A model generated the notes under the pieces. The model was given only the letters and a program-made list of their open reading frames with translations, was not told the origin of the DNA and ran no database searches. Position numbers and translations under genes: made by a program. Shown one piece after another: positions 20,828 through 33,696 of a stretch of 64,000 bases of DNA. This stretch comes from Pseudonocardia sp. HH130630-07 (GTDB taxonomy: Bacteria > Actinomycetota > Actinomycetes > Mycobacteriales > Pseudonocardiaceae): NCBI RefSeq assembly GCF_001698125.1, contig NZ_CP013854.1:3782001-3846000 (forward strand). Reading direction: 5' to 3'. Numbering within the stretch: position 1 is the first letter of the stretch; the number at the start of each line of letters is the position of its first letter.

Positions 20828-22273
20828 TCAGTGCCGGCGCTCGTCCCGTGGCTGTTCCAGCGGCACCCCCTCCGGTGACAGCGGTGGCGGCGGCAGGTCG
20901 GCACTGGAGGTCAGCGGCGCGGCGCCGGCCAGCGGGGTCCCCGCCGTCTCCCGCAGGAAGAACACGCTCACCACGCCGACCGCCCCGGCCGCCATCAGGT
21001 AGTAGCCGGGCCAGTCCAGGTTCCCGGTCGTGGTCACGGCGGTCTCGATGATCGTCGGGGCGGTCCCGGCGAAGATCGAGACGAACAGGTTGAACACCAC
21101 TCCGAGCCCGCCGTAGCGGACCATCGTGGGGAACTGGGCCGGCAGCGTGGACGGGCACACCGCGGCGAAGCACACCAGGATCGAGCCCATGATCAGCAGT
21201 CCGACGACCTGGCCGGGCAGCCCCCCGCGGACCAGCCACACCGCGGGCAGGCCGAGCACGACCAGGGCCAGGCTGGCCGTCATCAGGATCGGTTTGCGCC
21301 CGATCCGGTCGCTGAGCCGGCCGATCCCCAGGATCACGCACAGCATGAACGCCATGACCGCGACCTGCATCGCCCCGGCGGTGGCCCCGGAGGCGCCGTC
21401 CTCGCCGTTGCGCGGCAACGTGCTGGTCAGATACGTCGGCATGTAGTTGGTCAGGACGTAGTTGGTGACGTTCCAGGCCACCACCAGGCCGCCGGCGACC
21501 AGGGCCGGACCGCGGTAGCGGGTGAGCAGGATCTGCATGGCGCGCCGGTAGGGCATGCTCGCCAGCGCGGGGGAGCGCTCCATCAGCTGCCGGAAGGCCG
21601 GGGTGTCCTCGAGCCGCATCCGCAGGTAGATCCCGGCGATGCCGAGCGGGAGTGCGAGCAGGAACGGGATCCGCCAGCCCCAGGCCAGCAGGTCGTCCTC
21701 GGGCAGCAGCGCGATCACCGTCCCGCACGCGCCGGCGCCCAGCGTGTAGCCGGTGAGGGTGCCGAACTCCAGCCAGCTGCCGAAGAAGCCGCGGCGGCGG
21801 TCCGGTGCGTACTCGGCGATCAGGGTGAGGGCCCCGGTGTACTCCCCGCCGGCGGAGAAGCCCTGCAGCATCCGGATCAGCAGCACCAGCAGCGGCGCGG
21901 CGACGCCGATCGTGCCGTGGCTCGGGACGAGGCCGAGCGCGAGCGTCGCCACCGTCATCAGCAGGACGGTGAACGCGAGGACCCGGGTGCGGCCGATCCG
22001 GTCGCCGAGCGGGCCGAACACGAACCCGCCGAGCGGGCGCACCACGAACGCCGCGGCGAAGGTGCCGAGGATCAGCACGCTGGACCACTCGCCGGCCTCC
22101 GGGTAGAAGACCCGGTTCAGCACCACCGCGGCGAGGTAGGAGAACAGGCCGAAGTCGTACCACTCGGCGACGTTCCCGATCGACGCCGCGGCGGCGGCCC
22201 GCCGCACCGTGCGCTCCTCCTCGACGGCCGGTGCGGGCCCGCCCCGCCGGCGCCTGCGTGCCCCTTCGGTCAT
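20828..22273 (-). CDS. MFS transporter, metabolite:H+ symporter (MHS) family
   Basis: A 481-residue 12-helix permease. The MHS subfamily signs are present: SIGNVAEWYDFGLFSYLA in helix 1, GGFVFGPLGDRIGRT after helix 2, and RMLQGFSAGGEYTGAL in helix 4. Relatives (ProP, ShiA, KgtP, citrate and betaine/proline carriers) bring in osmolytes or organic acids with protons. The position inside the betaine block suggests betaine, dimethylglycine or a related compound, but this is inference. The ATG at 22271-22273 has GGAGGGG upstream; the open frame continues 27 codons further but without homology. Confidence 0.87.
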   Translation of the reverse strand: MTEGARRRRRGGPAPAVEEERTVRRAAAAASIGNVAEWYDFGLFSYLAAVVLNRVFYPEAGEWSSVLILGTFAAAFVVRPLGGFVFGPLGDRIGRTRVLAFTVLLMTVATLALGLVPSHGTIGVAAPLLVLLIRMLQGFSAGGEYTGALTLIAEYAPDRRRGFFGSWLEFGTLTGYTLGAGACGTVIALLPEDDLLAWGWRIPFLLALPLGIAGIYLRMRLEDTPAFRQLMERSPALASMPYRRAMQILLTRYRGPALVAGGLVVAWNVTNYVLTNYMPTYLTSTLPRNGEDGASGATAGAMQVAVMAFMLCVILGIGRLSDRIGRKPILMTASLALVVLGLPAVWLVRGGLPGQVVGLLIMGSILVCFAAVCPSTLPAQFPTMVRYGGLGVVFNLFVSIFAGTAPTIIETAVTTTGNLDWPGYYLMAAGAVGVVSVFFLRETAGTPLAGAAPLTSSADLPPPPLSPEGVPLEQPRDERRH

Positions 22274-22603
22274 GTGTGTCCCCCCTCCGGCGCGGCCGGT
22301 GCGCCGGGCCCGCAGTGTCGCAGCCGGGTGCTCCCCGACGACATGGTGGCCCATGGTCCATCAGTGACATATCTTTCGTTTTCTGATCGTCCGGCCTCTG
22401 GACCGATGCGGAGACACGGCTCACACGTCCCTCGAACCGACGGCCGGTGTTGCGCCGCAACACCGGCCGGGTTTCCGCGCTGTTTCCGCTGCCCGGCGCG
22501 GGTGGGAGCCGGGAATTCACTCGTTGACGACGGCCCTCCGAGACCTCATCCTCTGGTTGCGCATGAGATAGCGAGTTTCGCGATAGGCAACACTGGAGGA
22601 ACC
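22274..22603. other. Divergent intergenic region, MFS permease / ferredoxin
   Basis: 330 bases without a gene, holding the promoters of both neighbours. It contains a 29-bp palindrome (22441-22469) and, at 22364-22375, a weak 8-of-12 resemblance to the GntR operator. CTCAT and ATGAG flank 22536-22566. No ORF is convincing. Confidence 0.55.
22441..22469. repeat. 29-bp perfect palindrome in the divergent promoter region
   Basis: Arms of 14 bases (CGGCCGGTGTTGCG and its complement) surround one C. It is roughly central between the two divergent genes, too far from either stop to be a terminator. It could be an operator for an unknown regulator. Confidence 0.5.
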
Positions 22604-22954
22604 ATGATCTTCGTGGGCGAGCTGTCCGACATCCCGGTCGGAGAGTCCGTTCGAGTCCAGGGGTCGGTGGCGATCGCCGTCTTCAACGTCGACGGCGAAC
22701 TGTTCGCGATCGACGACACCTGTACCCATCAGGACGCCTCACTGTCCGACGGCTGGCTGGAGGGCTGCGCGGTCGAGTGCCCGCTGCACGCGGCCTGCTT
22801 CGACCTCCGCACCGGCAGGCCGAGCGGTCCGCCCGCGAAGACACCCGTCCGGACCCATGCCGTCGTGTTCGACGGCGACCACGTCTACGTCGACGAGACG
22901 GTGCCGGTCGGCACCGAGGTGACGGCCGGTCTCGCGTCCGGTCTCGTGTCCTGA
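22604..22954 (+). CDS. Rieske-type [2Fe-2S] ferredoxin of a non-heme oxygenase system
   Basis: A 116-residue small electron carrier. The Rieske motifs are CTHQDASLSDG (about residue 44) and ECPLHAACFD (about residue 63), giving C-x-H...C-x-x-H ligands. Such proteins pass electrons from an FAD reductase to a Rieske oxygenase. The reductase gene overlaps it, and the likely oxygenase is the Rieske alpha subunit at 36.4-37.6 kb. ATG with GGAGG 5 bases before it (GGAGGAACC). Confidence 0.9.
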   Translation: MIFVGELSDIPVGESVRVQGSVAIAVFNVDGELFAIDDTCTHQDASLSDGWLEGCAVECPLHAACFDLRTGRPSGPPAKTPVRTHAVVFDGDHVYVDETVPVGTEVTAGLASGLVS

Positions 22955-24126
22955 TGCGCGACGTGGTCGTCGTCGGCGCGTCGCTGGCGGGTCTCGCGAC
23001 CGTCCGCGCGCTGCGTGATCAGGGCTTCGAGGGCCGGATCGTGGTGGTCGGCGAGGAGAAGCACGCCCCCTACGACCGGCCCCCGCTGTCCAAGGAGTAC
23101 CTCGGCGGTACGGCGTCGGAGGACGAGATCGGCCTCACCGGTCCCGACGACGCCGGGCTCGACGTCGAGTGGCGGCTCGGCCGGACCGCGACCGCACTCG
23201 ACGGCCCGGGCCGGGTCGTCACGCTCGACGACGGCGAGCGGCTCACCGCCGACGCCGTCGTCCTCGCCACGGGGGCCAGGGCCCGCACGCTCCCGGGCGG
23301 CAACCCGCAGGGTGTCCACACCCTGCGCACCCTCGACGACGCACGCGCGCTGCGGGCCGACCTCCTCCCGGGGCGGCGTCTGGTGGTCGTCGGGGCCGGG
23401 TTCATCGGGGCCGAGGTCGCCTCGACCGCCGCCGGGCTGGGCCTCGCGGTCGACATCGTCGAGGCGGCGGCGGTACCGCTGGGCCGGGCGCTCGGCCCCG
23501 AGATGGGGACGGCCTGCGGGAGCCTGCACGAGGCGAACGGCGTCCGGCTGCACCGCGCGGTCGGGGTCGCCGGTCTCAGCGGGGACCCGCGGGTCACCGG
23601 CGTCCGGCTCGACGACGGCCGCGAGCTGCCGGCCGACGTCGTGGTGGTCGGCATCGGGGCCGCGCCGAACGTGGAGTGGCTCGACGGCTCCGGGCTCGAC
23701 CTCGACGACGGCGTGGTGACCGACGCCCGCGGGTGCACGAACCTGCCCGGTGTCGTCGCGGTGGGCGACTGCGCGAACTCGCACCGGGACTACACCGGCG
23801 ACCGGCTGCGCCTGGAGCACTGGACGAACGCGCTGCAGCAACCGGCGGTCGCCGCGGCGGCGTTGCTGGGTGCCGAACACGCGCTGCCGTCGCACCACGC
23901 GGTGCCCTACTTCTGGTCCGACCAGTACGGGCACAGGATCCAGTTCGCGGGGCACCGTGCGGCCGGGGGCTCGGTGCGGGTCGAGGAGGGGGATCCGGCG
24001 GCGTCCGCCGGGGCCGGGTTCCTGGCCCTGTTCCTGGACTCCTCGGGCGCGCCGGTCGGGGTGCTCGGTGTCGACCGCCCGCGACCGTTCGGGCGCTGGC
24101 GCCGGGAGCTGGCCAAGCGGGTGTAG
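22954..24126 (+). CDS. FAD-dependent ferredoxin reductase
   Basis: A 390-residue NAD(P)H-ferredoxin reductase. The N-terminal FAD motif is VVVVGASLAGLATVRAL (residues 4-20). Then come YDRPPLSKEYL, the NAD-binding VVVGAGFIGAEVAST (about residue 146), and VAVGDCAN (about residue 268). The C-terminal domain has PYFWSDQYGHRIQFAG, typical of oxygenase-coupled reductases. The ATGA overlap with the ferredoxin stop means translational coupling. A second, frameshifted relative lies at 54-55 kb. A palindromic terminator follows. Confidence 0.92.
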   Translation: MRDVVVVGASLAGLATVRALRDQGFEGRIVVVGEEKHAPYDRPPLSKEYLGGTASEDEIGLTGPDDAGLDVEWRLGRTATALDGPGRVVTLDDGERLTADAVVLATGARARTLPGGNPQGVHTLRTLDDARALRADLLPGRRLVVVGAGFIGAEVASTAAGLGLAVDIVEAAAVPLGRALGPEMGTACGSLHEANGVRLHRAVGVAGLSGDPRVTGVRLDDGRELPADVVVVGIGAAPNVEWLDGSGLDLDDGVVTDARGCTNLPGVVAVGDCANSHRDYTGDRLRLEHWTNALQQPAVAAAALLGAEHALPSHHAVPYFWSDQYGHRIQFAGHRAAGGSVRVEEGDPAASAGAGFLALFLDSSGAPVGVLGVDRPRPFGRWRRELAKRV

Positions 24127-24135
24127 TCCGGTCGC

Positions 24136-24178
24136 GCCGACGGCGCAGGTCCCCGGCCCGGGGGTCTGCGCCGTCGGC
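24136..24178 (+). terminator. Hairpin terminator after the ferredoxin reductase
   Basis: A 12-bp perfect stem (GCCGACGGCGCA with its complement, 24136-24147 and 24167-24178), extended by further pairs, lies 10 bases after the stop codon and before the glyA promoter. No T-run. Confidence 0.65.
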
Positions 24179-24264
24179 ACGTCCGGGCCCGCCCGGCGAT
24201 CGGCGGGGGCCCACCTGTCCGGCCCCTTGACCGCGGCGGAAACGGCGTGCCAGTCTTTCGACAG

Positions 24265-24276
24265 TTGATATATCAG
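24265..24276. promoter_or_regulatory. GntR-type operator, glyA copy (TTGATATATCAG)
   Basis: 11 of 12 matches, ending 29 bases before the glyA ATG. It shares CGACAGTTGATATATCA (17 identical bases) with the purU site. Confidence 0.78.
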
Positions 24277-24305
24277 TCCTCTCGCGAAGATATGTGGAGG
24301 TGTCC

Positions 24306-25601
24306 ATGACGACGTCAGCCGTGGACGGGAACCCGGCCGCCGGAGTGCTGGACGGTGCCCTGAGCGAGGTCGACCCGCAGGTGCACGCCGCGGTCACCGC
24401 CGAGCTGGGGCGCCAGCGCCGGACCCTCGAGATGATCGCCAGCGAGAACTTCGCCCCGCTGGCCGTGCTGCAGGCCCAGGGCTCGGTGCTCACCAACAAG
24501 TACGCCGAGGGCTACCCGGGCCGGCGCTACTACGGCGGCTGCAAGCACGTCGACGTCGTGGAGCAGCTGGCGATCGACCGCCTCACCGACCTGTTCGGTG
24601 CGGAGTACGCGAACGTCCAGCCGCACTCCGGTGCCCAGGCCAACGCCGCGGCCATGGCCGCGCTGCTGACCCCGGGCGACACGATCCTCGGCCTGGACCT
24701 CGCCCACGGCGGGCACCTCACCCACGGCATGCGGCTGAACTTCTCCGGCAGGCTCTACGACGTCGCCGCCTACCACGTGCGCGCCGAGGACCACCGGGTC
24801 GACATGGCCGAGGTCGAGCGGCTGGCCCACGAGCGCCGGCCGAAGCTGATCGTCGCCGGCTGGTCGGCCTACCCGCGCCACCTCGACTTCGCGGAGTTCC
24901 GGCGGATCGCCGACGCGGTCGGCGCCCACCTGATGGTCGACATGGCGCACTTCGCGGGCCTGGTCGCCGCCGGGCTGCACCCGTCGCCGGTGCCGCACGC
25001 CGACGTCGTCACCTCCACCACGCACAAGACCCTCGGCGGCCCGCGCGGCGGCGTGATCCTGGCCCGCGCGGAGCTGGCCAAGAAGTTCAACTCCAGCGTC
25101 TTCCCCGGCCAGCAGGGCGGCCCGCTGGAGCACGTGATCGCGGCCAAGGCGGTGGCGTTCAAGCTGGCCGCCGAGCCCGCCTTCCGTGAGCGCCAGGAAC
25201 GGACGCTCGCCGGTGCCCGGATCCTGGCCGAGCGGCTGCTCGGCGAGCCGGGGGTCGGCGTCGTCTCCGGCGGCACCGACGTGCACCTCGTCCTGGTCGA
25301 CCTGCGCGACTCCGAGCTCGACGGCAAGCAGGCCGAGGACCGGCTGCACCGGGTCGGGATCACCGTGAACCGCAACGCCGTGCCGTTCGACCCGCGCCCG
25401 CCGATGGTCTCCTCCGGGGTCCGGATCGGCACCCCGGCGCTGGCCGCCCGCGGGTTCGGTGCCGAGGACTTCACCGAGGTCGCCGACGTCGTCGCCCGCG
25501 CACTGCGCCCGGGGGCCACCGACGCCGAGCTGGACGAGCTGGCCGCCCGGGTCGCCGTCCTCGCCGACAGCCACCCCCTCTACCCGGAGCTGACGCCGTG
25601 A
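24306..25601 (+). CDS. glyA: Serine hydroxymethyltransferase
   Basis: A 431-residue PLP enzyme interconverting serine + THF with glycine + 5,10-methylene-THF. Signatures are [37 protein letters not shown] and the PLP-lysine block [14 protein letters not shown] (about residue 237). Here it heads the sarcosine oxidase operon, so it likely condenses glycine and methylene-THF made by the oxidases into serine. It is probably a catabolic copy, with the housekeeping copy elsewhere. The ATG at 24306 has GGAGG 5 bases before it. GTGA overlap with soxB. Confidence 0.95.
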   Translation: MTTSAVDGNPAAGVLDGALSEVDPQVHAAVTAELGRQRRTLEMIASENFAPLAVLQAQGSVLTNKYAEGYPGRRYYGGCKHVDVVEQLAIDRLTDLFGAEYANVQPHSGAQANAAAMAALLTPGDTILGLDLAHGGHLTHGMRLNFSGRLYDVAAYHVRAEDHRVDMAEVERLAHERRPKLIVAGWSAYPRHLDFAEFRRIADAVGAHLMVDMAHFAGLVAAGLHPSPVPHADVVTSTTHKTLGGPRGGVILARAELAKKFNSSVFPGQQGGPLEHVIAAKAVAFKLAAEPAFRERQERTLAGARILAERLLGEPGVGVVSGGTDVHLVLVDLRDSELDGKQAEDRLHRVGITVNRNAVPFDPRPPMVSSGVRIGTPALAARGFGAEDFTEVADVVARALRPGATDAELDELAARVAVLADSHPLYPELTP

Positions 25602-26854
25602 GCACCGAGACCGCGCCCCCCGGCGCGCACCTGCCCGAGCACCCCGACGCGCTGTGGCGCAACCCGGAGCCGAAGCGCTCCTACGACGTCGTGATCGTCG
25701 GCGGCGGCGGGCACGGGCTGGCCACCGCGCACTACCTCGCGAAGAACCACGGCATCACCGACGTCGCCGTCCTGGAGAAGGGATGGCTGGCCGGCGGGAA
25801 CATGGCCCGCAACACCACCCTGATCCGGTCGAACTACCTGTGGGACGAGTCGGCGTTCGTCTACGAGCACGCCCTGAAGCTGTGGGAGGGGCTGGAGGAC
25901 GACCTCGGCTACCCGATCCTGTTCTCCCAGCGCGGCGTGCTCAACCTGGCGCACACCGAGCAGGACGTCCGCGACTCGGTGCGCCGGGTCGAGGCCAACA
26001 AGCTCAACGGGATCGACGCCGAGTACCTCGGCCCGGACGACGTCGCGAAGATCTGCCCGATCCTCAACGTCTCGCACGACATCCGCTACCCGGTCCTCGG
26101 CGCCACCTACCAGCCCCGGGCCGGCATCGCCAAGCACGACTACGTGGCGTGGGGCTTCGCCCGCAGCGCCGACGCCGCGGGCGTGGACCTCATCCAGGAC
26201 TGCGAGGTGCTGGACTTCGTCACCGAGGGCTCCACCGGGGACGGCACGGCCCGGGTCACCGGGATCCGCACCAGCCGCGGTGACATCGCCTGTGGCCAGG
26301 TCGTGCTCTGCGCGGCCGGGCACACCTCGACGCTGCTCGACCGGCTCGGCGTCCGCACGCCGCTGCAGTCGCACCCGCTGCAGGCACTGGTGTCGGAGCT
26401 GCTGGAGCCGGTGCACCCGACGATCGTCATGTCCAACGCGGTGCACGTGTACGTGTCCCAGGCGCACAAGGGCGAGCTGGTCATGGGCGCCGGCGTCGAC
26501 TCCTACAACGGCTACGGCCAGCGCGGCGCCTTCCACGTCATCGAGCGGCAGATGGCGGCCGCCGTCGAGCTGTTCCCGATCTTCGCCCGCGCGCACCTGC
26601 TGCGGAGCTGGGCCGGGATCGTCGACGTCACGCCGGACGCCTCGCCGATCGTCGGCCGGACGCCCTACTCGAACCTGCTGGTCAACTCCGGGTGGGGGAC
26701 CGGCGGCTTCAAGGTGACGCCCGGGCTCGGCTGGTGCCTCGCGGACACGATCGCCACCGGCGAGCTGCACCCGCACATCGCCCCGTTCGCCCTCGACCGC
26801 TTCGTCACCGGTGCGCTCGTCGACGAGCACGGCGCCGCCGGCGTCGCGCACTAG
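25598..26854 (+). CDS. soxB: Sarcosine oxidase beta subunit
   Basis: A 418-residue FAD-binding subunit of heterotetrameric sarcosine oxidase, which demethylates sarcosine to glycine. The Rossmann motif is [18 protein letters not shown] (about residues 29-46). [15 protein letters not shown] follows, the family segment near the flavin, and the C-terminus has [19 protein letters not shown] and WGTGGFK. Length agrees with the family (about 405). Translation starts within the glyA stop (GTGA). Confidence 0.95.
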   Translation: MSTETAPPGAHLPEHPDALWRNPEPKRSYDVVIVGGGGHGLATAHYLAKNHGITDVAVLEKGWLAGGNMARNTTLIRSNYLWDESAFVYEHALKLWEGLEDDLGYPILFSQRGVLNLAHTEQDVRDSVRRVEANKLNGIDAEYLGPDDVAKICPILNVSHDIRYPVLGATYQPRAGIAKHDYVAWGFARSADAAGVDLIQDCEVLDFVTEGSTGDGTARVTGIRTSRGDIACGQVVLCAAGHTSTLLDRLGVRTPLQSHPLQALVSELLEPVHPTIVMSNAVHVYVSQAHKGELVMGAGVDSYNGYGQRGAFHVIERQMAAAVELFPIFARAHLLRSWAGIVDVTPDASPIVGRTPYSNLLVNSGWGTGGFKVTPGLGWCLADTIATGELHPHIAPFALDRFVTGALVDEHGAAGVAH

Positions 26855-26880
26855 CCACCCGACCGGAGAAGGAGCCCACC

Positions 26881-27171
26881 GTGCAACTGATCGGCTGCCC
26901 GTGGTGCGGGCCCCGCGAGGAACTCGAGTTCCACTACGGCGGCCAGGCCCACGTCGCGTACCCGGCGGACCCCCAGGAGCTCACCGACGAGCAGTGGGTC
27001 CACTACGTGTTCTTCCGGGACAACCCGAAGGGCGCCTTCGCCGAGCGCTGGGTGCACAGCGCCGGCTGCCGGCGCTGGTTCAACGCCGTCCGTGACACCC
27101 GTACCTACCGGTTCCTCGCCGTCTACCGGACCGACGAGGCCCGCCCGAGCGTCCGGGAGGCCGGAGCATGA
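26881..27171 (+). CDS. soxD: Sarcosine oxidase delta subunit
   Basis: A 96-residue zinc-binding small subunit. It begins MQLIGCPWCGPREELEF; the first Cys pair (residues 6 and 9), a conserved His and a later Cys (SAGCRRWFN) fit the SoxD zinc site. WVHYVFFRDNPKGAFAERW is family-typical. GTG start after GGAGAAGGAG. ATGA overlap with soxA. Confidence 0.93.
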   Translation: MQLIGCPWCGPREELEFHYGGQAHVAYPADPQELTDEQWVHYVFFRDNPKGAFAERWVHSAGCRRWFNAVRDTRTYRFLAVYRTDEARPSVREAGA

Positions 27172-29916
27172 GCCGCATCGACGGGTACGGCCGCGTCGAC
27201 CGCACCCGGACCCTGTCCTTCACCTTCGACGGCGTCGCCCACACCGGTCACCCCGGTGACACGCTGGCCTCGGCGCTGCTCGCGGCCGGGGTCCGGACGA
27301 TCGGCAGCAGCGTCAAGCTGGGCCGGCCGCGGGGGATCGGCGCCGCCTGGACCGAGGACCCGTCCGGCCTGGTGCAGATCGAGGAGCCGTTCCCGGAGCC
27401 GATGCTGCAGGCCGCGGCCGTCGAGCTGCACGACGGCCTGGTCGCACGGGGGCTGAACGGTCAGGGCCGGCTCGCCACGGTCGCCGACACCGCGCGCTAC
27501 GACCGGCGCTACGCCCACTGCGACACGCTCGTCGTCGGTGCCGGTCCGGCCGGCCTGCTCGCCGCCCGCACCGCGGCCCGCCGCGGGGACCGGGTGGTGC
27601 TCCTCGACGACCGCCCCGAGCCCGGTGGGTCGCTGGTGGCGACCGACCGGATCGACGGCCGCGCCGCGCACCGCTACGTGGCCGAGGTCGTCGCCGAGCT
27701 GGAGCAGGACGCCGAGGTGCTGCACCTGCAGCGCACCACCGCGTTCGGGCACTACGACGACGGGTTCGTGCTGGCGCTGGAGCGCCGCGGGCCGGGTGCC
27801 GCGTCCCGGCAGCGGGTGCACCGGATCCGGGCCGGACGGGTGGTCGTCGCGACCGGCGCGATCGAGCGCCCGGTGGCCTTCGCCGACAACGACCGGCCGG
27901 GGATCATGCTCGCGTCGGCGGGGCGGGAGTTCCTGCACCGCTACGGCGTGCTCGCCGGGCGCGAGATCGTCGTGTTCACCACCGACGACGCCGCCTACGA
28001 CGCCGCGACCGACCTGGCCGGTGCCGGTGCCGCGGTCACCCTGCTCGACGCGCGGGACACCGCCCCGGTGCAGCGGGCCGCCGCCGCGGCCGAGGCCGGG
28101 GTCGTCCTGCGGACCGGGGTGCTGGTCACCGGTACCGAGGGCGCCGGGCCGGGCGGCGCGGTGTCGGGGGTGATCGTGGACTCCGGTCCCTCCCTCGCCG
28201 CGGACCTCCTGCTCGTCTCCGGGGGGTGGACGCCGACCGCGCACCTGTTCAGCCACGTCCGCGGCGGCCTGACCTACGACCCGGCCCTCGGTGCGTTCCG
28301 GCCGGGCGAGGAGCTGGCGGGCACCGCGGTGATCGGCGCCGCGAACGGGACCCTGGACCTGGCCGGCGCGCTGGCCGAGGCCGCGGGCGGGGACGCGCCG
28401 GGCGTCGTCCCGGAGCCGGCGCGGACCCCGGGCCTGGTGCTGTGGCGGACCCCGGGCGACCCGGCCCGGCAGTTCGTCGACGTGGCGCGCGACGCCACCG
28501 TCGCCGACATCGAGCGGGCGGTCGGCGCCGGGCTCCGCTCGGCGGAGCACGTGAAGCGCTACACCACCATCGGCACCGCCCACGACCAGGGCCGGACCTC
28601 CGGCATGATCGCCTCGGGGATCATCGCCGAGCTGCTCGGGCGCCCCGAGAACGACATCGGGACGACCACCTTCCGCCCGCCCTACACCCCGGTCGCGTTC
28701 GCCGCGCTCGCCGGGCGGGAGCGCGGCGACCTCTACGACCCGGTCCGCACCACCGCCGTGCACCCCTGGCACGTGGCGCACGGCGCGGTGTTCGAGGACG
28801 TCGGGCAGTGGAAGCGGCCGCGGTACTTCCCGCGCGCGGGGGAGGACATGGACACCGCCGTGCTGCGCGAGTGCGCCGCCGCCCGGCGGGACGTCGCGAT
28901 CATGGACGGGTCCACCCTCGGCAAGATCGACGTCCAGGGCCCGGACGCCGGCGAGTTCCTGGACCTCGTCTACACGAACATGATGAGCACCCTGAAGGTC
29001 GGCCGGGTCCGCTACGGCCTCATGTGCGGCAACGACGGCATGGTCACCCACGACGGCACCGTGCTGCGCATCGCCGAGGACCGCTACCTGCTCACCACCA
29101 CGACCGGTGGCGCGGCCCCGGTCCTGGAGCACCTGGAGGAGTGGCTGCAGACCGAGGTGCCGCACCTGCGGGTGCGCCTGACCTCGGTCACCGAGCACTG
29201 GGCGGTCTTCCCGGTGGTCGGGCCGCGCTCCCGCGAGGTCGTCGCCGAGGTGTTCGCCGACCTCGACGCGTCCAACGACGCGTTCGGGTTCATGTCCTGG
29301 ACCGACACCACGCTCGACGGGATCCCGGTCCGGCTGGCCCGGATCTCGTTCTCCGGGGAGCTGGCCTACGAGGTCAACGCCGACTCCCGCTACGCCATGG
29401 CGGTCTGGGAACGGCTGGTCACGGTCGGGGCGCTGTGGGGGATCACCCCGTACGGCACCGAGACGATGCACGTGCTGCGGGCCGAGAAGGGCTACCCGAT
29501 CATCGGCCAGGACACCGACGGCACCGTCTCCCCGCACGACCTCGGCATGAGCTGGGCGGTGTCGAAGAAGAAGGACGACTTCGTCGGGAAGCGGTCCTTC
29601 GCCCGTCCGGAGAACACCGACCCGCTGCGCAAGCACCTGGTCGGGCTGCTGCCGACGGACCGGTCGACCCGGCTGCCGGAGGGCTCGCAGATCGTCGAGT
29701 TCGCCGCCGACGGCACGCTCGGGCCCCCGCCGGTGCCGATGCTCGGCCACGTCACCTCCAGCTACGACAGCGTCGCGCTGGACCGGCCGTTCGCGCTGGC
29801 GCTCGTCAAGGGCGGGCGCGACCGGATCGGCGACGTCGTGCACGTGCCCTGCCGGGGCGCGCTGGTCCCGGCCGAGATCACCGGGTCCGTCCTGTTCGAC
29901 CCGGAAGGAGCCCGTC

Positions 29917-29927
<11 letters not shown>
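27168..29927 (+). CDS. soxA: Sarcosine oxidase alpha subunit
   Basis: A 919-residue large subunit. Its order is an N-terminal Fer2_4-like domain without cluster cysteines (LSFTFDGVAHTGHPGDTLASALL), an NAD-binding pyridine nucleotide-disulfide oxidoreductase fold (LVVGAGPAGLLAARTAARRG, about residue 122), and a C-terminal aminomethyltransferase (GcvT-like) domain from about residue 560. That last domain binds THF and captures the methylene group as 5,10-methylene-THF. It is translationally coupled to soxD by ATGA. Its end overlaps soxG by 8-11 bases. Confidence 0.95.
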
Positions 29928-33037
<3,110 letters not shown>

Positions 33038-33075
33038 CGCCCGACGATCCGCACCGCCGCACGGAAGGACACCCC

Positions 33076-33696
33076 ATGCGCTCCGACACGCTCGACCGCT
33101 ACCTCTGGGACCTGGCCGCCCGGGTCCCGGCCCCCGGCGGCGGTGCCGTCGCCGGACTGCACCTCGCGCAGGCCGCCGCCCTGCTCGGCATGGTCGCCCG
33201 CTACAGCGACGGCGAGCGGTACGCCGCGCACGCGGACCTCATCGGGTCCGTCCGCAACCGCGCCGACGAGCTCCGCGTCGTCGGCATGGGCCTGGCCGAG
33301 GACGACGCCAGGGCCTTCACCGCGGTGACCGCCGCCTACGCGCTGCCCCGCGACACCGACGCCGCGGCGGCCGCGCGCTCGGCCGCCGTCGGGGAGGCGC
33401 TGGTGGAGGCGGGCCGGATCCCGGCCCGGGTGGTCCGGGCCGCCGGGCAGGTGCTCGACCTGGCCGAACGACTGCGCCCGGTCGGCAACCCGAACGTGGT
33501 CACCGACGTCGGGGCGGCCGCCGACGCGGCCAGGGCGGCGGCCGGGACGGCCCGGCTCAACGTCGAGGTCAACCTGGCCGGCATCACCGACCCGCTCGCC
33601 CGGATGGAGCTGTCCGAGGCCGTCGACGGCGTCGACGACCTGCTGGTCCGCGCGGACAAGATCACCGCCGAGGTCCGGGAGCAGATCCGCCGATGA
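33076..33696 (+). CDS. Cyclodeaminase/cyclohydrolase family protein (FchA-like)
   Basis: A 206-residue helical protein of the formiminotransferase-cyclodeaminase C-terminal (FTCD_C) family. Family marks are APGGGAVAG near residue 18, GLAEDDARAFTAV, and NPNVVTDVGAAADAARAAA near residue 140. Known members form methenyl-THF from formimino-THF or hydrolyse methenyl-THF to 10-formyl-THF (FchA). With FolD next door it is an extra methenyl-THF cyclohydrolase candidate for high C1 flux. ATG with GGAAGGA upstream. ATGA overlap with folD. Confidence 0.88.
   Translation: MRSDTLDRYLWDLAARVPAPGGGAVAGLHLAQAAALLGMVARYSDGERYAAHADLIGSVRNRADELRVVGMGLAEDDARAFTAVTAAYALPRDTDAAAAARSAAVGEALVEAGRIPARVVRAAGQVLDLAERLRPVGNPNVVTDVGAAADAARAAAGTARLNVEVNLAGITDPLARMELSEAVDGVDDLLVRADKITAEVREQIRR

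Noticed and set aside
22364..22375. Sixth GntR operator copy before the MHS permease
   Set aside because: Only 8 of 12 matches with asymmetric mismatches; not counted with the other sites.
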